From contig JAEBUN010000034.1 in the NCBI GenBank assembly GCA_023014365.1, positions 310,001 to 374,000 on the forward strand: a DNA stretch of 64,000 nt. The letters run 5' to 3'. This DNA is from Lepiota brunneoincarnata. Its lineage: Eukaryota; Basidiomycota; Agaricomycetes; Agaricales; Agaricaceae. The translations under genes were made by a program, and so were the position numbers. Shown here one piece after another: positions 1-8,535 of this stretch; within the stretch, counting starts at the first letter, position 1, and every line of letters starts with the position of its first letter. Under the pieces are notes generated by a model, which was given only the letters and a program-made list of their open reading frames with translations, was not told where the DNA came from and searched no databases.

Positions 1-289
1 GATGGGTGGGAAGAGGAGGGAGTTCGTCTTGTAGCTCAGTGGCCCGAGCCGTCTGAGAGTGTGTTAGAGCACGGAAGGGAGGGAGAGCGAATGGTGGGTG
101 GGAGTCATGCGATATGGCTGGTATAAGTTTACATGTCAATGACTGCGTGTCCTCTGTTGTAACAAATATGCTGCCAGTATACAAAATATAAGTTCTATAG
201 GTATGGATCATAAAATTGATTGCGAGCATATTCAGGTTTTTGACAGTGGCACGAAGTATTCAGGAAACAAGGATCGCAACTGAAATTAT
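1..289. other. no recognisable feature
   Basis: I see no supported gene here. A short tRNA D-arm-like string near 31-90 has no matching B box or cloverleaf (see rejected items). Confidence 0.5.
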
Positions 290-1780
290 GGAGTTAAGTC
301 CAATTACCCCCGCCAGGAACGGAGGCTACCAAAGACGTCGATCAGTAACCGGTTGGGGAATGATGTGACCAGCTTTTCCTAGCCCCCCTTCCGTGCGTTT
401 TGTGGACACACCCCACAAGAACAGAGGATGGTGAACAGCGCATAGAGTTCGACCATGGTGTGAGCTCCGTGTCAGGCCACCTCTCTGAGTGCCCCAATGG
501 CTCGCAATGGTGTGGCTTTGTTTCAATTTGGGGCAAGGAGTCGCCCTTAGAGCTTGGGTAAGCTGTCTGTCTGTTTCCCGATATTTTTTCATGATACATT
601 AAATGCACATCATGGCTTTGATCCGCTGTCCTCTATGACATTATGCCGCATACATCTCATCTATCTTATGTCAAATACCATCACCGATTTACCGGAATCT
701 GCTAGCCCGGTCAGCTCAGGGGTAATCCAAGCTTGGAGACCGCCACTTCTGCACCCGCGTCTGTAAATAGGCATCACGGACTGGAATAGCCTTGAGCCCT
801 CGAAAATGGCTGCTACTTGGATATCCCTCCTACCTGTATCTTTTGATTTAACGATGAAGTAGCTGATCACTCGTGCCCCAGTTCTTCCACAACTTGACCT
901 GCAGTGATGAACATGAACTCGCAAGGGGAGGAGGGGTAATGACGTCGCTGTTGTACTGTAAAGCCATCCTTCCGTAGCTCTGACGGGGTCCCGACGTCAT
1001 GAGGGGAACTCACCCGTCTGCCGGGCGTCTCGTATTGAAGCAAGAGGTTCAGGAAACAACCCTTGCTCTTTCGCTATGTGCGAGTCGGAGCTGCTATCCC
1101 ATCTTTCAATAATGATGCCTTTTGTAGTTTCCTATTGCCTACTTCCTGAAGAGCTGACTCAAAACGGCTTTTTGCAGAGGATGACCATAGGAGGTAGTTC
1201 ATAATGAACTGAGAAACGAGCGCACCCCCTCGCTCGTGCGCTGTGAGGGGTCCAGATAAAGTAAGATATGAAGGATAAATTGCAAGTGATGTAGAATGAT
1301 AGGACTCGATGCTGTGTAGGCTGAGAGAGGGGGTTAGGGATTTCCTCAAGCCCCATTAACCCTGGGTGGTGAGGCCAAGGAGGAAGCGCGGTTGGGTCAC
1401 CCGGAGCCCTGCATTTGTATCAAGTCCAGTGGTGGGGGAGCGTAAAAAAGGTATGGGTGGATGGGTTTTGGAAAGGATGCTAGATACTGCGTGGTATGCG
1501 CGTGAAATTGAAGGCTGGCGAGCTAGGGAGCCTGAGGGTATGTACGAAGGTAAAGATACTACATAGAAGTGATGCGGCGACTAAGGCTTATTGACGGATC
1601 CCATCAAATCAAACTTGGTGCTACAGCACAGTATGTCGCTAGGGATGAATAGTGAACCGTCGTATTGATCCGACGTTGCTAGCTACGATCTGTGCAGGTT
1701 CACCAAAACCATTAATTGTCATCCACATTCCTAAAATATATCCCATCATCAAGAGCGTGTCAGTATTTCAGTAGAAAATG
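290..1780 (+). repeat. module P, copy 1 (segmental repeat upstream of a type II gene)
   Basis: This stretch aligns by eye with 40,960-42,290 and 52,700-53,830. Shared landmarks are the ATGTGACCAGC...TTTCCTAGCCC block (about 360 here, 41,000 there), GATTTRCCGGAATMTGCTA (about 690, 41,410, 53,040) and a TCTGCCGGG-YGTCTCG block (about 1,020, 41,870, 53,420). All copies lie just upstream of a type II membrane-protein gene. Copy 1 has an extra segment at about 1,239-1,566 that is the inverted counterpart of about 60,850-61,200. No continuous reading frame is shared by the three copies, so I treat this as duplicated gene flank or decayed gene. Confidence 0.6.
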
Positions 1781-1782
1781 TG

Positions 1783-2440
1783 GACTCCTGGCTGCATCGT
1801 TTCCTCATTACTCGCTATTTAGACATGATTGAGCTCGAGCTCATTCTCGTGACGTGCACCGGTCCCGCCTGAATGGATACGTCCATCGTACATCCATTGG
1901 TCTCCGGAATAACTTTCATTCAAAGTCAAACCTATTTAAACTGACTAGCTGCTGCGCTGACTCTGGTGTCATTTGTGATTCATTTTGTCTAACACCCCGG
2001 GAGGTCAGCGAAACATTCCACATTCTTCAGAGCCCTTGGAGCTGACGACGTGCACGACAGGTAAAGTATTTGTACCAGTGTATGATGTTCCTCTCTCGAG
2101 GACTGCCTTAGTTCATGCCTAATTCCAGGGTTCTAACGACGGATGGGGAAAAGGGCGTCTGGTTTATTTTCTCAACTGAATACAAGTTCACCATTATCAA
2201 CACTGAAATATGTAGGATGTGTGTCAACAGTTGCTGTCTTGCCCAATAACATTAATAGGCGTGTTATTGGTAATGGCTGGATGACCACCTTGTGAGAATG
2301 TTTCTTCCTTCGAAGGCTCACTGGTAATGGAATACAGGATGGTGGTTATTTTAATCATTATCCTCAACCTGTTATTTGTCATGAGACGCAGCGCACCCTG
2401 GCAGCATAACTGTCTTGGTAAGTTGAGCCGAACAGGTCTT
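1783..2440 (+). pseudogene. type II DUF6533-like membrane-protein gene, remnant (copy D)
   Basis: This is homologous to the copies beginning at 42,291 and 53,835. It keeps the first coding block (SWLHRFLITRYLDMI), the following intron, and an exon whose product contains a D-x-LT-PREV-like core; in the 42,291 copy that core reads AALTLVIYDSLCLIPQEV. At about 1,850 the block reads CTCGTGACGTGCAC where the paralogues have CTCGCTGACGTGCGCC, so the frame is broken. The exon encoding the LLLVMRLSALWQ-like transmembrane segment is present near 2,330-2,410 but mutated. The homologous 3' exons (the FYRDG block and the terminal LNIREA block) are missing, so this copy is truncated at about 2,460. Naming the family DUF6533 is from memory of its motif and is less certain than the paralogy. 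Confidence 0.6.
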
Positions 2441-2594
2441 TCATAGAAATAGTGATTGGTCCGATGGCAGTAAGGCTGCAGTGGCATCGAGAGACCTGGG
2501 TTTGAGCGCATCCAAGCAAAAGCCAATACGGACATTTCCGAAACCCGGAGACCCTATCTGATCCGCGGAGCACCTGGCTCATTGCCTTGCAAGG

Positions 2595-2870
2595 TTGGGG
2601 GGACTTATGCGGGTTTCGCCCTTGCGAAGGGGCTCATCAAAGGGCTTAACCGTTGCCCTAACCCGCCTTGGCTCGTGTAGCGACAGAATTAGACTACCAC
2701 AGGTAGGTAGGATAGGGGGGGTTGGGCCTGATGAGAGGCCGGCCCACTGCGTAGTCTTTTACACTACGGCTTTTTCGTCTGTCTGTGTGTGTGTAATTCC
2801 TTAGCCAGATCCTTGCTTAAGCATCGGGCCGGCCGTCTCCGAAGATAGGGCAGCTTGGAATCGAACGCAG
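2595..2870 (+). repeat. dispersed ~270-bp repeat, copy 1
   Basis: It starts GGGGGGACTTATGCGGG and continues through a TTTCGCCCTTGCGAAGGGGC stretch, then GATGAGAGGCCGGCCCACTG, a TAGTCTTTTACAC block and a TCTGTCTGTGTG run. It is closely matched at 47,985-48,225. The two copies differ by a short internal replacement (about 2,640-2,730 against 48,040-48,080). No ORF is conserved. It could be a SINE or MITE; neither TSDs nor a complete A/B box pair is clear. Confidence 0.55.
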
Positions 2871-2879
2871 CGCCATTCA

Positions 2880-3414
2880 TATTGCATCATGGTAGCTTGC
2901 AATCCCCGTGTGCATTCCATCTTTGCTTGCTTGGTTTCATGCGTATCCTACACTAGCGAAAGCCGGAGTGCCACGCTGATGGCCATCTCAGTATATATGC
3001 AGTCAAAGGCCGCACAGTTCCAGATGGCCCCACTGCGCTTCCTCCAAGGCCTCAACCCAGGGTTGACGAGGCTTTCCTCAAGCCACGGTCTTCCTCTCTA
3101 TGACTAATTTTCGAGTTTCGTATCTTGTATCGTCTGGACCCATAGCACAAGATCGGGGGTCTGATATGTGCGAGTGTGATGCTTCTCTCATCAACACGGC
3201 ATCGCTATCAAGCACGAGCGCTGAAAAGCATTCTGATGCGACTCATGTTTTTCACTCTGGCTTTCCGCGCTGAACCCTTCGCGGGTAGCTTGAGGGCTTC
3301 AACGAAGCAGATCAATGATGAACAGACGTGTGGCTTTATGGAGGTATGAATCATGAACGATTTTGGCACTATAAGACAAGCACTCCCTCAGGTTATTCCA
3401 AGAATCAAGAAGTC
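2880..3414 (+). other. 5' flank of type I gene A (duplicated upstream region)
   Basis: It shares blocks with the 5' flanks of the other type I copies: GCATCATGGTAGCTTGCAATCC here, inverted at about 46,480-46,500 and 60,300-60,320, and the GGATCGGGGGTCTGATATG block at about 3,150, also at 50,025. It presumably holds the promoter of gene A. I see no convincing TATA box. Confidence 0.45.
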
Positions 3415-4106
3415 ATGGCCGAGTGGGGGCTCCGAACCGAGGATTACCTCAATGACCTTGAGCAGACCCGACTTTCTGGGTATGTTCATTGTAAGGATTT
3501 TTTTTTACTGAACTTCCTCGACTGCCTGATCAAATCTTCACAATGTTCGACCTTAGGTGCCGCTATTGTGTTACTAGTCCACGAGACCATACGTTTTATA
3601 CCTCAAGAAGTGAGTCGATGTACCATGGATGACGTTCTGTCACTGATGTCAGGTCAGGCAAGATACATGTATCGGTATGCTCCATTCAGATGACCGGGCA
3701 CTCGTGGCCATTGCAATCTGACCAGCTTATCGTCCAGTGGCAAGTGGACATTGATCCATGCCGTTTATTTTTCCCTCAAGCTATGCAGTTTCCTCCACGT
3801 CTTGTAAGTGATTGTCTCTCAGACCAATTCCTCAGGCTTATACCAAGAAGAATCAATGCTTACAGTGAGGATGTTCACTTGCCCTCAATCCTAAATATTG
3901 AGTTTATTAGCTAAGCAGAAGAGCTTCGCATCCAAACTTGTAAGATCCTAACTTGTGGTCCTCAGAGTCTATTGTTCTAATCAAGTGTTGTACAGTGGTA
4001 TATTCGACTCTAGCAACCAAGAGTTTGAATTGATTCCAGGTATTTAGGTGTATAATTTGCTACGGGTGGTTTGGAAAGATGTAAGTAAATAGCAAACTGC
4101 TATTCA
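3415..4106 (+). pseudogene. type I DUF6533-like membrane-protein gene A, 5' half (split by the Copia insertion)
   Basis: The gene starts MAEWGLRTEDYLNDLEQTR at 3,415. The exon ends at a GTAAGG donor after ...GYVH, and the next exon begins after a CTTAG acceptor with CAAIVLLVHETIRFIPQE. This matches the DUF6533 core (hydrophobic run, acidic residue, P-x-E-V) and is followed by a GTGAGT donor. Later exon-like pieces encode VQWQVDIDPCRLFF and PRRINAYSEDVHL. Comparison with paralogue B (50,199 on) shows that the last donor, at 4,081 (GTAAGT), opens an intron that the Copia element entered 21 bp later; the gene resumes at 38,841. The 5' exons read through without the frameshift seen in copy B, so A may have been the intact member. 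It is probably dead now, unless a roughly 34.8-kb intron can be spliced. Exon borders past the second are inferred. Confidence 0.55.
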
Positions 4107-4497
4107 TGTAGAACAATATAAGATATATTCAGTCTCGACGCGAGAGCTGACTATTTACCTGTAGAACAATATAAGATATACTACAAAGTAGTCAGTACAG
4201 TAATTAAAGGTATTGGTAGAATACTCACTTCAGTCTCGACGTGAGAGCTGAAGTGCGACTACAAGCGAGAGACTATTTATCTAACACTATGATACACGCG
4301 CTTGTACGTAGACAATAAGCACAATAGCAATAGTGTACAGGCAGAGGAGAACAGTAAGGGCATAGCATAAAAGATACAAAAACGGTAGAGACCGTGCAAA
4401 AGGAATGGAGCGCGGGATAGAGGGCAAAAGCGGAGGGTGCGAAAGGAACGCCAGCGAAACGGAGATCGGAACTTGGCACGCGTTTGCAAGCCCGACA
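4107..4497 (-). repeat. Copia 3' LTR
   Basis: It is near-identical to 38,450-38,840. Read on the plus strand it starts TGTAGAACAATATAAG and ends GCCCGACA. The first 21 bp recur internally at 4,160, and a TCAGTCTCGACG block containing the small inverted repeat TCTCGACGCGAGA occurs twice (about 4,130 and 4,230). Confidence 0.96.
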
Positions 4498-4506
4498 CTC
4501 CCCTTC
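4498..4506 (-). other. Copia polypurine tract
   Basis: On the minus strand this reads GAAGGGGAG and directly abuts the TGTCGGGC start of the 3' LTR. It is the expected plus-strand primer site and overlaps the end of the RNase H stop codon. Confidence 0.8.
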
Positions 4507-5191
4507 AAACCGTAGCAAGTCTGAGTTCTCGCGCGAAATGCTTGACTTTCGGCGAGGGGAGCGCTTTGGTGAAGACATCGGCTACCATGTCCTCAGTGGG
4601 GCAATAAATGAGCCGGATTTTGCCTTCTTCGACAATCCAGCAAATGAAATGATAGCGAACGTCAATATGTTTCGTTTGTGCGTGGTACTGGTGGTCTTTA
4701 CTGAGTGCAATGGCGGATTGGTTGTCTGAAAAAATCGTGGTGGAGGGGACGGCAGTGTCGAAAATCTGTGAAATAAGCAAACAAAGCCACAGGGCTTCCT
4801 TTGAGGCATGAGTAGCGGCTACGTACTCAGATTCCATCGTGGATAAAGTGACAATTTCTTGTCGCTTGGCACTCCAAGAAACGGCCCCACCATTGACAAG
4901 GAATGCGTACCCGGAGGTAGCTCGGCGATCCTCTGCCATGTTGCCGTCGGCATCAGCGTAGCTTTCGAGGCCTTCCCCAGTGCCTCCGTAAGTCAGCCAT
5001 AGGTCCTGTGTACCCTTCAGGTACCAAAAAACTCGCCTAACCGCTTCCCAGTGCGCCTCTCCGGGGTTCTTCGTGAATTTTGAGAGAACTTGGACAGCAT
5101 ATGCTATATCCGGTCGCTTTCCGAGGGCGGCATACATAAGCATGCCAGCGGCCTCTTGATAAGGCTTCCAGGCCATGCGAGCGATGTCCGA
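4505..5191 (-). pseudogene. Copia pol, RNase H segment
   Basis: This is the C-terminal end of Copia pol, entered in frame from 26,531 across the hAT target duplication. It encodes RT tail motifs (AAGMLMYAALGKRPDIAYAV) and then RNase H with YADADGNMAED...SGYAF, STMESEYVA (catalytic Glu), FSDNQSAIAL (catalytic Asp) and KHIDVRYHF, stopping just before the polypurine tract. The segment has no internal stop. It is called a pseudogene because the hAT element now separates it from the rest of pol and integrase carries nonsense mutations. Its only role was replication of the element, degrading RNA in the RNA:DNA hybrid. Confidence 0.93.
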
Positions 5192-5365
5192 TAGGGGTGC
5201 CAAAGTTCAGTTCAGTTCAGTTCAGCACCCTCTCAGCCTAAACCTGAACCTGAACCTATTCAGATTTACTGAACCTGAACCCGAACCTGAACTGAACCCC
5301 CCGAACTTGGTTCAGGAGGTTCAGTTCAGGGTTCGAACAGGTTCGAACTTGAACCTTTTGGTACT
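5192..5365 (+). repeat. hAT left TIR and subterminal repeats
   Basis: The TIR is 5,192-5,215. It is followed to about 5,365 by dense copies of TTCAG and GAACCT hexamer-like units in both orientations. Equivalent repeats lie at 26,400-26,510. In hAT elements such subterminal repeats are typically transposase-binding sites; that role is inferred here. Confidence 0.85.
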
Positions 5366-5396
5366 ATGTCATAAAAATGTTTATATTGGCAATCAA

Positions 5397-6590
5397 CTAA
5401 TCAAAGTTCCATTCCTTGAGCTCCCATTCCTTTGCTTCTACTCCCCCATCTAAAAGTCCAGTTTTATACCCATCTTTTGTAATTTGTAAAGCTGTAAAGG
5501 TGGGACCTTCAAGTGAATTGCAGGGAAGGGTATCAGTATGTTTGCTACTAGAGAAAGCCCATTCAGATGACACTGAAGAGCCAGGAATGGCTAGATACTC
5601 TCTAGCCATAGTACCCAAGGTTGGATACTTTGTATGGTTGATCTAGGTAAGAAATCAGAAAAATATTTAATGCCAAAAAATAGATATAACTCACTCCCCA
5701 CCATGCTATAATATCTTCTACTGGCTCAATACCAGCACCTAAATACTCATCCAACTCATGAAACATATCATGAGTAAATGAGGATGCCTGGGATAATCGT
5801 TGTTGCATTGCTCGAGCTCGTGCAGAAGTTCCCACTTCTGAAAAAATATTTGATGAGTGTTGGAACTGTGGCTTGGGTTCCTTATAATATGCCTTAAACT
5901 GAACCAAGCCATTAGAAAAGTCAAGATAAATCAACAAATATTACACACCACTTCTCGGAATTGATCTTTTGCTTTTTGACAATCAGCTGGAGCCCACATT
6001 TCTTCAAAATGCTCCATTTTGCAGCTTGGATCAAGCACTAGTATAATTATTAGCAGAAGGTCAAGAATAGGAATAAAATCATACCAAGAGAAATAAAATA
6101 AGCATCAGTATCAGCAATTGTTGTATGCCATTTTTTGAGCTTATCTATCCCTGCTTGAATACCATCCTTAACCTGTGCAAACCTTGGATGAAATATCAAA
6201 TGCTCCCATTTTTCAATCACATATTCAAGCTCAGGGAGAGCATGAGTGATGGATGAACAAGTAGCAGATGAAAATGATGACTGAACACTGGCAGGAACCT
6301 AATAGAAATGAGAAAACTTTGTATGAGTAAAATAAATATTACTTACTGCCAAAGTATCTTGCATAAGCTCAAGAAGCTTCCACTCCTCCTCAACCAAGTA
6401 ATAATCCAAATACATCTTGCCTTTTAACTTAGGAACAGATCCAGAGTCATCTGCATTTTTGATAAATTTACAAACTCCCTGTTCCAGGATTCAGAATACA
6501 CTCAATTTAAATATTAAAAAAAACATACCTTCTTCAATAGGAGTAATCATTCAAGGAGATTATACATTGAACTCCAGTGAGTACAAACCC
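5397..6590 (-). pseudogene. hAT transposase, C-terminal exons with dimerisation domain
   Basis: The last exon (ending in a stop at 5,397) encodes YLAIPGSSVSSEWAFSSSKH, then NSLEGPTFTALQITK, which is the hAT C-terminal dimerisation signature. The preceding exon (about 5,700-5,880) encodes SEVGTSARARAMQQRL and ends in EDIIAWWG. A 50-bp intron (GTGAGT...CTAG) joins it to INHTKYPTLGTMAREYL. Further upstream, to 6,590, are more exon fragments; WVCTHWSSMYNLLE crosses the Gypsy A insertion point through the CAAAT target duplication. In hAT families this domain holds transposase dimers together and completes the RNase H-like fold. The gene is disrupted by Gypsy A. Confidence 0.9.
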
Positions 6591-6595
6591 ATTTG

Positions 6596-7246
6596 TGTTA
6601 GAGCCGGTGCGGGTCGGGACCGAAGCGGAGGGTCGGGGTGGTATCCTTGGTATAAGGTAACCGGGGGACAGGGCGAAGTCAGTACGTAGACTTCGGGACC
6701 GAGGCGGAGTACGTCGGGCGGGGGGTTGGACTTGCGGCCTCAGCTTATGTGCTGTGCCCTCCTACTGTCCTAGTCCGTATTTCAGGAGGTCGGAGCCGAA
6801 GCGGAGCGAGGCAGAAGAGAGGAGAGGATATGGAACAGGGAGCTGGTCCGCTGCTCGATTCGATTATCAGACTGAGGAGTACAAGCCAAGTACCTACGGT
6901 ATATATACTACTGGCCTTACGAACTATGACTCGTACTGACTACGTGCGGAGTGAAGCGGAGACCCATATGGTTACAAACGGATTACAAACGAAATGGAGA
7001 CCGGTACGGGTATGGAGACTGGTAACGTATCTTGACTACGGACGGGAAATGGAGACGGGGAAATAGAGACAGCGAGGTTCAGGTGACCACGGCACGTGTG
7101 GAGGTGGTCGCGTGATCGGGGCAGTGGGTTGCGGTCGGAGTGAGTCGGGGCCGAGTCGGAGGGCAGAGGGTTGTTGTGTGGAACACACGTGGAGTCGAGA
7201 AGCCGAAGTTTAAGTGATTAGACTTATAGTTGGCATGGATATGACA
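6596..7246 (-). repeat. Gypsy A 3' LTR
   Basis: 651 bp, TG...CA. It matches 13,793-14,443 except at four positions, where this copy keeps CG and the other has TG or CA. Confidence 0.96.
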
Positions 7247-7261
7247 GTGCCCCCCCTTTAG
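7247..7261 (-). other. Gypsy A polypurine tract
   Basis: On the minus strand this reads CTAAAGGGGGGGCAC and abuts the TGTCATATCC start of the 3' LTR. It is the expected plus-strand primer. It also lies 60-70 bp upstream of the TATA box of the antisense gene. Confidence 0.75.
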
Positions 7262-7319
7262 GGCCGAGCCTCGAGGCCCTAGGCGGTCCAGACCGGGTCC
7301 ATCGGAAGACATCCGCCCG

Positions 7320-7328
7320 AGTATAAAA
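7320..7328 (+). promoter_or_regulatory. TATA box of the antisense accessory gene
   Basis: GTATAAAAAC lies about 57 bp upstream of the ATG at 7,379, after a GC-rich stretch (7,263-7,318). The spacing allows a transcription start near 7,350 and a short leader. This is a plus-strand promoter inside the retrotransposon, pointing against gag-pol. Confidence 0.6.
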
Positions 7329-7378
7329 ACCGGCGAACTGGTTCGGTCCGGAAATACACAACTTGACCTCCTACCACC

Positions 7379-8464
7379 ATGAGCAGCCAATCGTCTCGAC
7401 AACCAACCGCGGCGGAGCGCAAGGCGCAGTTACTGAGGGAAAAGGCGGAGCAGGAGGAGCGGATGCGGCTGGAGATCGAGAGGTTGGAAGAGGAGGAACG
7501 GCGAGAGGAGGAATGGCGATTGGCGGTAGAGCGCCAAGAGGAAGAACGGCGACGGATGATTGAACTGCGTCAACGGCAAGCGGAGGAGCGGGCAAGGGAG
7601 CGACGGGCGGAAGAGATCAGGCGACAGCAAGAGGAAGCTGCTGAGGACGAACGTCGGGCGATCCGGGCCCGACTCGTCGCAATGACTACAACGGCTTCAT
7701 CCAGCCGCCTGCCGGAGCAGCCTATGGAAGTCGACCATGAAGAGTCCGACCCGAATTACACGGGCGATGACGCGGCGAGGGACGAAGAGGAGGAGGAGGA
7801 GGAGGACTCCGAAGGTTCGGAGGTAAAGGGAAAGGGAAAAGGAAAGGCGAGGGTGGCCCCGCGGCGGGGCAACAAACACGTATTCGGAGGCGATAACCCG
7901 TGCTGGAGATGTCAGCGGGATGAGGTCCGGTGCGAGATTGCCGGCGGGTAAGTAAATACAAGAGTTCCTACGATGATAATTGCTGACAAAGGCCCCAGCA
8001 ACACTAGGAGTTGCCGACGGTGTAGCAAAATGAAGAAACGATGCGGGGGTCAAGAAGAGACGGAGCCGAGCGGAGCCGGAGGTTTGTCGGGCCAGCAATT
8101 CGAAGGTGAGTAAGGAATCCTGTATTATGATGGACGCCAATTGATGGACCTTGTAGAGTTGAAACGGCTCATCGAAGAAAGGCACCAGGAGACCGTCAAG
8201 AAAATCTACATCCTGGAGGTGCGAATTGAGCGGTCCATCGCTCGGTTGGGGGAAAAGGTCGACAAGATGGGGTCGCTTGCTGGCCGCTACGAGCAACTAC
8301 GGCGTTGGGAGGCTCAGGTGGACGGAAATTGGTCGAGTGGAAATTTTTCGGAGACGGAGGGTTCGGAGGGGAGTGTCGGGCCCGCTTCGGAGGAGGAGGT
8401 GCAGGATTTGATGGAAGAAGTGAATGGGTCGCCCGGGCTCTCTGGAGACGACACCGATAGGTAG
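7379..8464 (+). CDS. antisense accessory gene of Gypsy A: coiled-coil/Zn2Cys6-like protein (327 aa, 3 exons)
   Basis: My exon model is 7,379-7,947, 7,999-8,105 and 8,157-8,464, with introns GTAAGT...CCAG (51 bp) and GTGAGT...GTAG (51 bp). The joined length is 984 nt, exactly 328 codons, and it stays in frame. Residues about 10-105 are a highly charged Glu/Arg coiled coil. An acidic stretch and a GKGKGK basic patch follow. The spliced protein then has C175-x2-C178-x6-C185-x9-C195-x2-C198-x6-C205, the spacing of fungal Zn2Cys6 binuclear clusters, with exon 1 supplying the first three cysteines and exon 2 the rest. Residues about 227-270 form a second predicted coiled coil. It is convergent with pol, with stops 71 bp apart. 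A nucleic-acid-binding role is inferred from the cluster; similar proteins are annotated as hypothetical in mushrooms, as far as I recall. All exons are open, so it may be functional. Confidence 0.82.
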
Positions 8465-8535
8465 TTGTACGGGGTTGTTTTTTTTTGGTTTGTTTAATAC
8501 ATGGTTGTTTCTTGGTGCGATGTGTGGTCAGTAAC

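Noticed and set aside
31..90. tRNA-like D-arm string (TAGCTCAGTGG ... TTAGAGCAC)
   Set aside because: The two halves are separated by about 20 bp, and there is no B box (GGTTCGANTCC), anticodon arm or acceptor pairing. It is probably chance or a fragment.
3328..3693. 121-codon ORF taken as a complete gene
   Set aside because: It reads through the first intron of gene A (GTAAGG...CTTAG). The paralogues show the splice and the true start at the ATG of MAEWG.
5200..5365. Interstitial telomere repeat
   Set aside because: The GAACCT/GGTTCA units differ from TTAGGG, occur in both orientations and match the other hAT end, so they are transposon subterminal repeats.
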